A stretch of DNA of 64,000 bases. It comes from Symsagittifera roscoffensis. Taxonomy: Eukaryota; Xenacoelomorpha; Acoela; Convolutidae. The position numbers and the translations under genes were made by a program. The notes under the pieces are model-generated. The model did no database searches. It was not told the origin of the DNA and saw only the letters and a program-made list of their open reading frames with translations. The DNA lies in the NCBI RefSeq assembly GCF_963678635.1, contig NC_087066.1:66373277-66437276 (forward strand), written 5' to 3'. Below, piece after piece: positions 25,990 through 38,124 of this stretch (the first letter of the stretch is position 1; every line of letters begins with the position of its first letter).

Positions 25990-27420
25990 TAAAATCATTT
26001 GCTGGATCCCCTTGATGGACATAACTACTTATTGCAAAACTTATTCCAATTATGATCGATGCAAGAATTTGTTTGTGGAGTTACTTGAGTACATGACAAA
26101 GGTTACAATAAATGATAACAAAAAGAGCAGGTTATAAAAAAGTTTCTAACATTTCACATTGTCGAGAAGAACCGGTTTATTATTTTTGATTTTTGGTCTA
26201 ATTCCGAGCTACTAGGATGAACGTGTAGGCTTACAAAAGCTTTTTTTTGCTTAATTTAAGCCGTGGAAACATAGTTTCACTCAAGTAAAGGTAGTTTTTG
26301 GAGTTTTTAGGGCAGTTTTGGGCACAAAAAATATGAAAATTCAAAAAATACTGCAAAATAATTTGGAAAAGTTTTTATCATTTTTTTTCAGTTTTGTTTT
26401 CCAATTGACCAATTTTACTATGACTCTCAAATATACCTAAGTTCTATTTTTACATTCAGATCTTTTATCACAACACCAAAGCTGAAAAAACTTTTCGTAT
26501 TTCTTAAGACTGGTCCTATCTTTCTGTGTTACTTGCACAGTAACATGCTATCCTTTTTTCAGGTTTGATACTGTTCTATTCGACATAATCTAGGATATAC
26601 GGTCTGACCCAGGACTGAGTGGTTTAAATCGTTTCGGATTTGAAGTGTAGCTTTTTATTTGCTTTTTCACCAAGCTTAAACATCGAAATCGTCAAATTTT
26701 TTTTCAACTTTGTGCTTTTCATGGAGAAAGCAGCAATTCAGCATCTTCAGGACCAGAAATTTTATGAGTGAACTTTTTCCTGTTTTAGCATCTGATGAGA
26801 ACTTTTGGTCGTTAGTGGTCGTTTTTTTTTAATGCTGAGAAGTTTCATCTTTTCAAGAAAATCTGAATCTTTTTGTTTATCTTTCAAAAATGCATGCTGG
26901 TTTCCTATTGATTGCCTTCAGGTAGTTTTTAAAAAAATCTTCCTTGCCTAGATTCGGTGTTTGAAGTCGAAGAAAAGAAACTTAACAATAATAGCTGGAT
27001 GGTTTTGAACATCTCAGGTAGGGGCCGGTGGGTGACATTCTACCCTTGAGTTTCGTGCCTCAATGATATCAATTGCTTCACGAAAGAAAGAGATTACATC
27101 CTCAACATAATCTGTGCCATGTCGCTAGGGGAAATTGTTTATAATTATACAGTCCTTGGATGAATATAGCTCGATGTCGTTAACTTTTTTATTCAGAAAG
27201 ATTATCTCATTTTTCAGGTCAAAATGTTGTCGTTTTGAGTTTGAATATGTTCTAGTAGATTCTGAATTATCAATTTCAATGAAAAGTAAGTATCATTTGA
27301 AAGCTGGTCGATGTTTTCTCCGATATTATTCAGTATCGTGACAGTTCTTGGTAGAATGTATCAATATGCAGTCCAAATTTGAAACTATTTAATAAGTTTG
27401 TCACAACAATTAGGCTAACA
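25990..27420. other. T-rich intergenic DNA without recognised features
   Basis: Many T runs and scattered TTTTTCAG strings. Short open frames only. No repeat or gene recognised. Confidence 0.5.
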
Positions 27421-27423
27421 ACG

Positions 27424-27760
27424 TTCTTTGAATTAAGTCAGATGTATTTCCCTTGTACTTTACCATTAAAAATTGTCGCTATGATTTTTGCTGCGCGGAG
27501 TCAGTGGCTTTCTGTTTGGGTGTTCTTGCTGGCCATTCTTCTCGATGGACCATTTTTTAACTTCTTTTTATTTCTCATTGGCGCACATGATTGGAAAAAC
27601 ATACATTACCCTGTATCTATCTCTTTACGATACCATGGGATTGAGACGTTTTCTTGCTGGCGCCTGATTTTCATGTCAAGGAACACTCCCTTTCACTTTT
27701 CAGTTTGAAGCAAAACTACAATTTTCTGTGCAAACTTTTGGCCCTGGCAATAACTAGTTA
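27424..27760 (-). pseudogene. Decayed Penelope-like reverse transcriptase fragment
   Basis: One minus frame, broken by several stops, reads KGVFLDMKIRRQQENVSIP then WYRKEIDTG, a stop, CMFFQSCAPMRNKKKL, and further RRMASKN. The FLD-x-x-I-R ... WYRK-x-x-DTG ... F-x-S pattern is the end of the reverse transcriptase of Penelope-like elements. At least four stops in about 110 codons show it is dead. Confidence 0.5.
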
Positions 27761-27778
27761 ACTTAAACCAGTTAAACT

Positions 27779-28240
27779 AACATAGGATTAGGTCAAAAAT
27801 TCTCATTCCAACTGTTATGGCATTCGCAGTGACACGAACCCGGCTGCAGAGCTCTAGCTTGATGCACTCTCCACAAATTACAGAGCTGATGATACCAAAA
27901 TCCGCAACGGCTACATTGAATAACCGAATAACATCTTTTGATGACCGTATTTGCTGATTTGCTACATTATGTTTTGTTGGGCTATCCGCCATTACAGTTT
28001 TGCCATCTCAGTTTTGAGCTTCTCCTTTTCTGCTCTGGCCTCCTGTATACTGCTCAAAATGTTTCATCCAGATGTTTTGCAGTGAAAATAACAAGTTTCG
28101 ATCCCGTTGCTAATCAGTCTGTTCGGATCTTCCTGTTTTCACCTTTTTGCAACACTAAATTTCACTGCTAGTTCGACCAACTCAACAAAAATAGCTTTGT
28201 CCAATTCTGGAGGACTCCTCAGATAGAGAATTTCGGCGAA
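27779..28240 (-). pseudogene. Decayed coding fragment with a Cys/His zinc-finger-like motif
   Basis: One minus frame reads VIQCSRCGFWYHQLC and then SCHCECHNSW, resembling the CxxC...W-x-H-x-x-C core of PHD-type fingers seen in some retroelement proteins. Upstream, in another frame, is IQEARAEKEKLKTEMAKL and KAIFVELVELAVKFSVAKR, which also look coding. Stops and frame changes break it. It lies just upstream of the Penelope-like relic and may derive from a different element. Confidence 0.3.
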
Positions 28241-28442
28241 ATGATCACATCTTTATCCTAGTCGATCTGTTTATCCTTCACGATCTCGTGATTTTTCTTA
28301 GTTCACTTAAATTATGTTGACGCGTGCTGTTAGCATGAGTTGTCAAATTGGAATATAGATTTTTTTGGGCTTCTAACTTCTGAAACAGAATCCCATGGTA
28401 TCGTGGTTCCTCGTGAATTCAAACTTCCTTTTGTCTCCGGCA

Positions 28443-28510
28443 CACTTGGCCCGGTGGTAACGTACGCCTGGGACAGCTAAGGCCCCGGGTGTAATCTGAC
28501 CAGAACCTAT
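28443..28510 (+). repeat. tRNA-like (SINE-type) repeat copy 1
   Basis: It has an A-box-like TTGGCCCGGTGGTAACG and is followed by a T tract. A 7-bp inverted repeat (CAAACGG/CCGTTTG) lies at about 28518-28541. It shares its layout with the copies at 31291 and 32287. Not foldable as a full tRNA by eye. Confidence 0.35.
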
Positions 28511-31290
28511 TTTTTTTTTCAAACGGGAATTTTTCCGTTTGAAAAAAATTTTCGGCCTAATATTTGTTTGAGACTTATAAGGTTAAGGACCTATTTTTGG
28601 GTCGCAGAAAATGCTTAACATCTTAGAATGGAACTTATAGTTCAGTTTTTCATGACAACAATTTTGGTTCTAAGGGAATTTACGGGAAGTTTTGCGGCTC
28701 AGAGGAGTTTTGTCAGCTCAATTGCCGCGCAATAAATGTTATGATTTTTCATGCAAGCCGTTGAATGTGTGTCTGGTCGTGCTTTCCGCACATAAATCGT
28801 CATTCTAGACAAGATTTTCAAGTTTTTTATTCTTTCGATCTCATCATTTTTTAACGTAGTTCAGACTCTTATATAGGTCGTGATGCTTTTTTTCATTTTT
28901 TTTCAGGAAAAGTCTTGAAATGTGTTCAGGCTTAAATTTTAGTTCTGTTCATTTTATTTGTTATAAGGAAAGCAAGCTCCTCTATCGAATAGCAAAAGTG
29001 TAAAAGTCACGATAAAGGTGATCGACTTCTAGCTTCGAAAGTGACATTTAATTTTCAAATTTCCATGCGAAATAAAAAAAAATTACCTATTGATCCAGTT
29101 TTCTCAAATTGAATTAATTTAATAAAAAAAGCGGCAATCTTACATTGTTCTAGAATTTCAAAGAGCTTTAAGGCCATTCTTTTTTTTTGAATTTCGAATG
29201 TAGAAGTTTTTCCAAAAAAGTCAGTGTTTTTTGTTTACTTGCGTTCATTGCCTATTTGTCTACTTTCTGACTAATTTTGGACTGAAAGGTTTTCCTTTCC
29301 ATTCCTTTCTGCTTGCTTGCAATGTTTTTTCTTATATGATATCGCAAGTGGTGCGAAGCTCCGCTTCGTCCCTGTGTTTTTTATTGTGTGTTTTATATTG
29401 TATGCTATGTCAGGATGCTCTTTATTATATTTCGCATATTTTTAGTCAAACAATTGCTTTTGCTCAATTTTTACCTTCAAACCTGCCGCACTGCTTCTGC
29501 ACTCCTTATCGGAAAAAATGTTCTTCTCGCTTAGTAATCGGTTATCCTTGCTGATCCGACTACATCACTGAAAGTGACTGGAAGCAACTTTGGCATAAGG
29601 CCCGTTTTTTCCAGCCATTTTGGCTTGCTCAAAGAAAGCTCATAGGGATTCAAGTTTAGTATCATATTAATGTGTTATTAGTCATGATAGTATTCATGTG
29701 CTATTAGTCATAAATTTACCGGCATTTCAACTGTACCTTCTGCTTTTCTTCGTTTTTCACCTTACTCAATCACCTTTTCTCAGGAATTTAGACAATTTTA
29801 GACAATTTATTAACATTATTAATAGTTTTTTTTTCTGTTTTCCCAAAAATTGAAGTTCTTAGATTTTTTCCCAAAGATTTTTTTCTATAATCAATCTGAT
29901 GGGGATATTTTTTGCTACTTGCATCCTTGTTTGTTATATACCAGTATCAAAGACAACTAATTTTCTCATAGAATTGGATGGTCGGCATAGTACGGGTTTT
30001 GAGACGCTCCCATGCATAAGCGCCTACTCCCAAATTTTTTTTTACATGAAACGGTAAGACCCTCGGAAAAATCAAATTAGTGACTTTTTGATCGTTTTTG
30101 AGCCGCTACGTCCAAATTTTTCACACGAAAACTTATAACACTCACTAATGGGATTGGGTTTTTATTTTACTTTTTTTTGAGACGCTTTGGAAAGTTTTAA
30201 TTTTTTTTTCATATTTCGTTTTGCTCAAAAATCTCTATTTTTTAAAAAAGTTCTTGTCACCTATTTCAGTTGAAACAACTAAGGTGTTGGGCAAATTCTA
30301 TTTTTTGAAATCACGAATTTCGTCCTGCATGCTGCAACAGAATAACAAATTCAAGAAAATCCAACACGTACCTCCACCTTTAGCTGGGCTCTAGGTGTAC
30401 TTCATCGAGACATACGAAACTTTTGGTTCACTTAGTTTTTTTCAACATTTTTCATTTTTTTATGATTGTATTGTATCGCAAGTGGTGCGAAGCTCCGCTT
30501 CGGCTCTGTCTCATTTTTCAGGTGTTTTCATCCTAATGTCGATGGGCTTTAGATCTTGCGATTTTATTTGAAATTGCGATAGGCTCGTAGCACATTAATA
30601 GCACATTAGTGGTTTAAGTGCTTCAAAAACGTGCCATTTGTTGTGGATTTTTGACAATTTTTCCTGCATTAAGTTTGTTAGTCCAATCAGTCTCAAATTT
30701 CAGCATCAAAAAATTGCGTCGTTATCCTAAAATAATTGTATTGGCAGATTTTTTAAATTTGTTTGTACTTGGGTTCTGGTGATTGTGGGTGATCAATCAT
30801 TAATTACCCTTGCGATAAGCAAGGTTATGCAATCATGTACTAAAATTTTTTCCCGTAATTGACTTGGTTCACAGGATATCAAATTTTAAAGATCTCGTTT
30901 CACTCAAGGTGCACTTTTAACAGCTCTAGTTCTTGGTGTAGAGTTACTGTGGTTAGAGTTACCTGCTCTGCAGCTCAAAAGATTTTCAGATAAAAATTGA
31001 TTTGTTTGTTAATTGAATTCGTCCCAGTATTTACTCGCTTTTTTACCGAGTGATTTTTGGTAGCCTTCTATTCAATTCAATTGTTTTTTTTTGGAAGAAA
31101 GTTTTTATAATTAATGAATTTTGTCACTTAATGTCATAATTTTTGTTGTGCAATTTCATTTAAAATCATTCAAGGTGATGACACAGCGAAGTGTTTTCAA
31201 TTTCTCAATTTTTTCTTTAAGTTTTTTGAAGTTTTGTTTGGGAATTTTTACTGGACTCTTTTGTTTAGTAAGTTAATAAATTCAATCAAC

Positions 31291-31364
31291 CATCTGGTGT
31301 AGAGGTAACACACCTGCTTGCTTGAGGCTGTAATGGTTTAAAATTCGAATTCGTCTGGGACCTG
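31291..31364 (+). repeat. tRNA-like (SINE-type) repeat copy 2
   Basis: CTGGTGTAGAGGTAACAC resembles an A box and ATTCGAATTC a B box, spaced about as in a tRNA. GGGACCTG then a T tract follows. No intact cloverleaf is apparent. Confidence 0.4.
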
Positions 31365-32286
31365 TTTTTTGAAAAACGAAAATTTTCGTCTGTGTTAGAT
31401 TATTGTCTATCTGCTTATTTTTGTCGCCTTAGTTCTCAAAGAAATGTTTTTTGAAAGTTAGGCTTCTTTCTAGCATTTCGGAAGGTCTTTATAAATGTTC
31501 TTTTGGTGCAGGTAATCAGTTCCACTCTTCCAGATATTTTTGGCTTTCGCAAGTTATCGACAAAAACGGTTTTTTGAGCGTTAGATTTTTTTTCATTTGA
31601 TTTTCTTTGTCATTCGTTTTTGTATAGCAACTGGTGCGAAGCTCAGTTTTGCCTCTGTGTAAAAGGTTTAGTTTACGGAGCAACGAGCATTTACTTTAAA
31701 CAATTACTGGTCCAACAATTAAATGGTCACTCAAAATTATAACGGACGGGAAAAGTCCAATATACGGTGATATTTTTCACTCGTTCTCTTGGGAGTGCTT
31801 TCGAAACAATGAGTTGCAAAATGTTTCACGTCTATTAATAAATCTGTCGTTTTTTCCTAATACTGAAAAGGAGGGTATTTAGTATTCTGATAAGTAAGTG
31901 TTGACAGTGAACACTTGAACGTAATGAAGACACTTGAATAGGTTGAAGTGGTTTTTTTCGGAAAAAATTTAAGTATATGTTTACGCTCAAATTCGATTTT
32001 TTGCTGTTCGACTTGATTTTTTGAAGTCACGTTTATTTCCTTTGTTTAAAAGAATCGAGCTCTACTTTCTAAAAGCAAAACTGTAAAGGTCGCCAAAAAC
32101 TTAATCGAATTTTTCTGTACGCTTGCGATAATTAGCAAGCGTTATCAAATTGGAATATAGACTTTTTTTCGGGTTTACTACAAGTTTAACAAAATCAGTT
32201 GAATCACTTGCTGAGAAGGAGGAGACTTCTTTTCTATGAAGCTGACTTCTTTTCACTTATGTTCTCTTCTGTTAACATTTCATGTT

Positions 32287-32360
32287 GCTTCCCCTTGGTC
32301 TGGAGGTAAATCAGTTGCCTTTGTACCCTATGGTCGGGTTTGAGTCGTGGCCGGACTTCG
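32287..32360 (+). repeat. tRNA-like (SINE-type) repeat copy 3
   Basis: CTTGGTCTGGAGGTAAATC (A-box-like) and GGGTTTGAGTC (B-box-like) lie about 35 bases apart, followed by a T tract. It matches the layout of the other two copies. Confidence 0.4.
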
Positions 32361-32399
32361 TTTTTTTTCAGTATCAAGAAAACTGGAAAAAAAATCCGA

Positions 32400-32960
32400 G
32401 AGAAATGAATTGCTGGTTTTCCGTTTGTTCGCTCAAGTTTTGTCGGCTAAATTGACACAAGGGATTTTGTTTGTGCTGTTGACACTTTTTATTGTAGTTG
32501 CAAGGGTAAGTGTTGTTTATTTTAATTGCAGGGTGGGGACTTCATAAAATCTTTTTTTTTTCGGTTCAATTGGTGTCTGCTCAAAGATTGCCTGCTTAGT
32601 TGCCACATCACAGTTTTTTTTGCTGCTTCATTGTAGTTGCAAGTGCTAATCATTCTAGTTTCAAGGGGGACTTGAAAGATTGTTTTAGAAAAATCAAAAT
32701 ATCGTTTTTTTTTCGGTTCAGGTGGTTTCAGCTCAAAGATTGATGACTTAGTTGCCACATCACTGATTTTTCTTGTGCTGTGAACAACTTTCATCAAAGT
32801 TGCAAGTGCAAGTGTTGTCCATTGTTGTTCAAGATGGGACTTTAAACTTTTTTTTGTAGAATCATATTTTTTCCGCTCAACTTGTGTCTGCTCAAAAACT
32901 GTCGGCTTTGTTTCTTTTCGTAAATTTTGTTCCATTGTTGCTGTTCTGAAATTCAAGTCT
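32400..32960. repeat. Tandem repeat of about 140-165 bp, four degenerate copies
   Basis: TTGCAAG(G/T)G occurs at about 32498, 32637 and 32800. TCGGTTCA...GCTCAAAGATTG...TTAGTTGCCACATCAC occurs at about 32560 and 32713, with a weaker copy at about 32873. The 144-codon minus frame 32522-32956 is a by-product of this repetition; I do not call it a gene. Confidence 0.5.
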
Positions 32961-33489
32961 CTGGCATGAATTTCTATCGAGAAATATGAAAGTTTATATG
33001 ACCTAGTTTCTTTCCATAATTTTTTTATGTTTTTTTCGGCTTTTTATGTTTTTTCTATGTTTGTGTTGTTTAGAAAGTGTTTTTTAAAAAATTTTCCAGT
33101 GAATCAAAACTTTTACAATTTTCCTGGAGTTGGGCTAATTTTTATCAGGAAAGTGTCAATAACAAATTGTTCTTGAATTTCGAAGAGCGTTAAAAATTTT
33201 TTTTCTTTAAAGGTGAAAGTTTATGAACAAATAAGTTTTGTCTGTCGGTTTTTTCAGTCTCCTTGCTTCTATCGACCCTTTCCAGTTGTCTTTTGTCTAT
33301 ATTTATAAGTTTGAGGTGCTATCGCTGCGTGTCAAATTTGTTGGTGAGCTCAGCTTTGCCTCTGCATGGTCTTTGTCCTGTAGCCAGCATTTTGAATATC
33401 TGCAAACCGTCAAAACATTACGATGCCAAACTCTGCCCTAGATAGGCACTCAATTTGGTGTGTGTAGTTCACTGGAATCCAATAAAGGT

Positions 33490-34985
33490 CTTTAATTATG
33501 TTCCAAATTGTAAGTGGATTCCCAATACAAAGGTTCCGTGGATTCTGCGCCCAAATACGAGTAATGTAACATATGTCGGCACGTTAGTTTTGTCGCGGAT
33601 TCTGCAACGAGAGAATTTAGCTAGTTGTTCCAAATTCCGAAAATATAAGCGGGTTCTGCAAAGTGTAAGTGGTTTCCAAATGTAAGCAGATTCTGCGAAC
33701 ATGAGTGGGTCGTAGTTTTATTTATTATACTGAGCTGCACCAGTTCTTGCGTGAACAATTAAAAGCAATATGTAGAATTACTAACAAGCAAATGCGGATT
33801 TTTAAATCAAGAATTTAACTTTTGTTACTGGAAACCATTAGAAAATCTTTTATATTTTTAAAATTAAAATTGTGGATGTTTTTCTTTGTATTCACAATAA
33901 GTTTTTCAGCAATAAGCTGTTTTGGGGATCATATTTTGGAAACACAATTTTAAAACAATAATCGAACTGATGATTTAGGGTTAGCGGGTTTTGTTTGTGA
34001 CTTGTATGTAAGTGGTTATACTTGTGACTAAAACGATTTATCAGCAAGTAACATTATCAATTCAAACTGTTTTGGACTTAATCCCTAACTTCTTATCTTT
34101 TAATTCGGATTTAAGTTTGGAAAAAGCTTAAAGTAAAATAACACTCCTACGTATAATTAATTTAATCTCGCACTTATTTGAAAAAATACGACGAAGATTA
34201 ATTGATTCAAAGTTATTTATTCATCAATATAATCCATGAGATAGCCTTCTTCATTTTTCAGTATTTGAGATCGGAAAGGTGTTGATTCATTCAGTATTCA
34301 TGCTTTCAGGATTTGAGTTTCAGCTAGTGACTCTAAATAAATGAGATTAAACTGTTCAAAAATATTGCCTGTGATCCACAAAAAATATATATTTTCAAAA
34401 ATGTTATTTTAACTCGTAACTATAAATGTTACTGGAATCTACAAACAAAATGCGGATTCCGCTTACTGTTTGCTGCGTCCGGTTACAATTTGGGGATTTC
34501 GCTTGCAATGTGGGGATTCAGCTTTAAGTTGTGGCTTCCCCGACAGCGTAATTTTACTATTGATATACTAGCTTATTCCACAAACAGTTCCGGATTCTGC
34601 AAATTTTGTTGCGGATTCCGTAAAATTGACTGTTTTGGAGCGAATTTGAGCGATACGATGTTATAACTATTTGTTCGTGGAATCCAAAACAGCGAAGAAG
34701 ATTTAAAAAGTAGCAATATGGCGTGACAATGGCAATACGTTTTGGATGATTAAGATTCCAATTTCAGATCGTAGTTTAGTTGTTTCTTTTTAAATGATTT
34801 CTTTTTGATTTTTAAGTTTTGAGTCTTTCAGTTTACTAATTTGGCGGCATATTCATGTCAAAAATGTGGCAAAATTAGGTTCGGCAAAGAATAAAGTTCA
34901 AATGTCGTAGACATGGCGGATTCGGCTACAAATTTGTTATCGGCCATTTGCGGAATCCGCTTACAATTTACAAAAAAAGTTTAGC
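33490..34985. repeat. Scattered short motif GCGGATTCNGC(T/A)-ACAATTT
   Basis: Many short variants of CGGATTCCGCTTACAATTTG occur between 33515 and 33700 and between 34430 and 34985, interspersed with other AT-rich DNA. They look like a degraded short-unit array. No gene is seen. Confidence 0.35.
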
Positions 34986-34989
34986 CTCG

Positions 34990-37190
34990 TAATGATGAGA
35001 TCCTGCTTCTTGATTACAGCCATGCTGCTTCTTGAAATATTTTATCGCGTTTACCCGAAATGACCAATAATATTTAATTTCGTTGGGACTTGATTATCAT
35101 AGGCGGCTTTCTGCAAGCTCTGGAGTTTTTGAGTATTTCTTTGGTAAATTGTAAAAAAAATTATTCAATGGTTTTTAGTTTCTGTGGTTCTTTACTCTTA
35201 TTATCCTTCTATTATAAGTAAACATTTATATGCGTGCTATCAGATTTACGATGAATTTTTTTGGCGATCCATTGTCTCAATTTACCAATTTAACTCGTAG
35301 TTCATTTTTTTTGTTATCAGTAAAACGTTTTGTCTAAATTAAACACAATAACACATGTTTTGGTATAAAAAATGATTTCAAAAAGTATATATTCTTTCCG
35401 TTTCAATGATTGATACAGTTGTCAACCTGTTTTTTAAGTGTAAATGGAAAAAGTGGTTTCCACTTGAAGATAGTATAATGGTTTTTTGTGTTTTTTTTTC
35501 TACAGGAAACTTGTTTCCCGAAAAAGTTTGTTGCCGCTTATACTTTGTTGTCGCTGAAATTTGATTTTTTCTCCCTCAAATTTGATTTTTCGCGTTTTTA
35601 ATTTATTCCGTTATAAGTTTAGTGCATTTCCGTAGAATTGTTTATGATCGGATTTTTTTTTGTTAAAGTTATCCAATCCCATTTAGTAAAAACTTTTTTA
35701 ACAGGTAACTTCTTAGGGCTAAAAAATAAGTCCATTTTTGAAACTAGAAGTCATTCAATTTTTGACACTTTTGCTGTTAGATAGTACAAAAATGGACTGA
35801 AATTTCTGAATAAAAATTAACCGATGTATACAGTTTTCGCTAAATGTACTAATCTTAAGAAAAAAAGTCTATCATGAGCAATGCTTGAAATTCAAAGAGT
35901 TTACTTATTCTTTTGCTTTTTTTCAAGTATCTGTCGATTTTTAGTTAAATTTTCAATCAAAATCAAGTTTCTTATAGTTTGTAAGAGATGGTTTATCTTT
36001 TGTCTTATGACATCAGATTGTTCAGATAGTTTTTTCGTTTCATTGCCGTCAGTTGGCGAGTTTTACAATTCAGATCATATATGTTGTACTCTTGGAGATT
36101 CTTTTGGAGATTCACAAAACCTCATGTTATGATTTTGTTTATGGTTCCAGATTTCATTCTTAATTTTTGTTGGATAATTCATCTGAAGTTTTTCCAGGTT
36201 ACGTGTATTTGTTGGCTTTCAAAGAGTAGCAGTGGATTTGGAAAGAATTTGCAGAACACCACTTGCTGTAAAATGTTTTCAAAGGACCCCGCAAATGTAC
36301 AATTGGAATGTTCTCAAAATTCGATCCGTCTCGATATTGTTAAACGGTATATACGCATTTCATTTTGGCGTTCACGGATTTGAATTTGGTTAATTTTACC
36401 GATGCATTTAGCTATTTTCCGAGGGGAGCGAGGTCTATTATTAGACAACCACTATTTCCTAGTCGAAAAATAAACTAAGAAAGCGAACTAAAAAATTCAT
36501 ATCTAAATAGCCGAATTCTAGTGATTGTAGTATTAAACAGAGCTAGTGATCAGCGACATCTCGGCCTGTAATGGCTTGGACGGAACACTGACCGCCGCAC
36601 AGTGCGAAGTTTTTTGTCTGCTTTATTACGCTTGTCTAATGTTACTGTTAAAGTGTTACTCAATAGCATTTCATTTTTCTTGTCTCAATTCTGATTGTAT
36701 GATACAATTTTTCAATTTTTATCGTCTTACCGGCCTGTCTTCTTAAATGGTTGTCTGCTAACTGCTATTTAACCTTTTGGTTAACCGACGTGTCTTATTC
36801 GCCAAACGGAAATGTCACGCGCCTTTTGCTTGTGACATTGTTTGCAGAGAAATGAGTAAAGGGAAAACTTGCTGAACTTATTTGAAATAGTACGCTCCTT
36901 TTTCATGTTGTAAAATTTGAGCCTTCATGTTTTCGGCGTTGGTCAAATAAAAAACTGGGCTGGTGGTATCTGTTCTGTTACCCCCTCTCTGCGCCATTGT
37001 CGACTAAACAAATTGGGTGTCAGGGTGTGGAGGGGATGTTGGGGATTAGGCAAAAGGCTTTCTTTTCCCCCCATGCATTAATAAAGCTTAGATTGCTTAT
37101 GCCATTTGCAAAAAAAATATTTCATTTCTTGTATGAGTTTCAATATAAAATTATGTATATCTCGCTGAAGTTATAAAAAGTAGAAAATAT
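34990..37190. other. AT-rich intergenic DNA
   Basis: Only short frames are present, none with recognisable features. T runs are frequent on the plus strand. Confidence 0.5.
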
Positions 37191-37194
37191 GTTC

Positions 37195-37770
37195 TTGTAC
37201 GTTGCCTGTGTACGCCCTTCCTAGTATGCTATAAATGTTCCATTTGTGTATAGATGAATGCGAACTTTTATGATGTTTGCTGTTGTACGCCCTTCCAAGT
37301 AAACTATTTTCAGTTGCGTTTGTATATTGAATTGCACGATTGCGAGCTTTCATGATACCGGCTTTTTTTAGATGCTGGGTAAATTAGACGACATGACTTT
37401 ATGACGACAAATGAGAGTTAAAACATAAATTGAACTGTTCGAATTCGAGAGATTTCTAGTTTTCAGAAATACAATTGGAGAGTTTGTGTGTATCAGCGCT
37501 TTCAAGTCCCGCCAAAAGTGGTTGTCGTCTTAACAGCTGTCGCCTTATTTGCCGGACACCGCTGTTGTACGCCTTTCCAAGTAGCTATTTCAGTAGCATT
37601 TGTATATTGAATTGGATGAATGCGACTTTTTATGATGCTCCTATTTGTATGGCTTTCCAAGTAGGCTATCCTAGTTGCGTTTGTATATTAAATTAGATGA
37701 ATGCGACCTTTTCTGATGCTCGCATTTGCATGCTTTTCCAAGTATGCTATCGCAGTTGCATTCATGTAAG
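37195..37770. repeat. Degenerate tandem repeat of about 75-90 bp in two clusters
   Basis: The unit contains GTACGCCCTTCCAAGTA, CTATTTCAGTTGCGTTTGTA, TATTGAATT and GATGAATGCGA-CTTTTATGATGCT. Two copies lie at 37195-37350 and three at 37563-37770. Confidence 0.6.
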
Positions 37771-38121
37771 TGTTTTGCGGTGAATCCGACCCGCTGACGC
37801 GTGAAAGCCCTTCCCTTTTGCCGTTGTCTTATTTTGTAACAGTAAAATTTTCATGGTTGTGTATGAAGACCAAATTCGCTGTATAGTAAGCGGTCCAATT
37901 TCATTACTGTTGCCCCTCATGAACAAAAAATTTAATGTGAATAGATTACAATTAGGAGGGGATGAGGTGCCCTTCTTAAAGCCGCCCTTGGAGTTCTCGT
38001 TTGTCCTATCAGTGTAGAAATATGTATGCAGAGCATTTTTATTGCGCTGGTGCTTTCTCGTTGAAGCAAAAAGTGACGATACTATCTCTGCTAACAGAAA
38101 AAAAAAGAAAATTATAGGCAT
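37762..38121 (-). CDS. Small secreted protein, possibly with a CUB-like C-terminus
   Basis: A 119-codon frame from ATG 38121. Residues 1-20 (MPIIFFFFLLAEIVSSLFAS) make a good signal peptide. The mature part is basic, with one or two cysteines, and ends with a segment (MKILLLQNKTTAKGKGFHAS) resembling the last strand of CUB domains, where GF-A after a short S/T/K loop is typical. It is much shorter than a full CUB domain, so it may be one exon, a fragment, or chance. It overlaps the tandem repeat at its 3' end by a few bases. No neighbour gives context. Confidence 0.35.
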   Translation of the reverse strand: MPIIFFFFLLAEIVSSLFASTRKHQRNKNALHTYFYTDRTNENSKGGFKKGTSSPPNCNLFTLNFLFMRGNSNEIGPLTIQRIWSSYTTMKILLLQNKTTAKGKGFHASAGRIHRKTLT

Positions 38122-38124
38122 AAT

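Larger units (their letters stand above)
28320..33440. repeat. Degenerate dispersed repeat family of about 1.1-1.3 kb
   Basis: Blocks recur in similar order. TCAAATTGGAATATAGA appears at about 28345 and 32149, and a tRNA-like segment follows at 28443 and 32287. TTGTTCT-GAATTTC-AAGAGC appears at about 29146 and 33169. TGGTGCGAAGCTCCGCTTCG-like strings occur at about 29351, 30487 and 31633, with a weaker TTGGTGAGCTCAGCTTTGCC at 33339. Copies are strongly diverged. Coding is not evident. Confidence 0.4.

Noticed and set aside
32522-32956. 144-codon minus frame
   Set aside because: It spans the 150-bp tandem repeat and its peptide repeats with it. Composition is K/S/T-rich without a domain.
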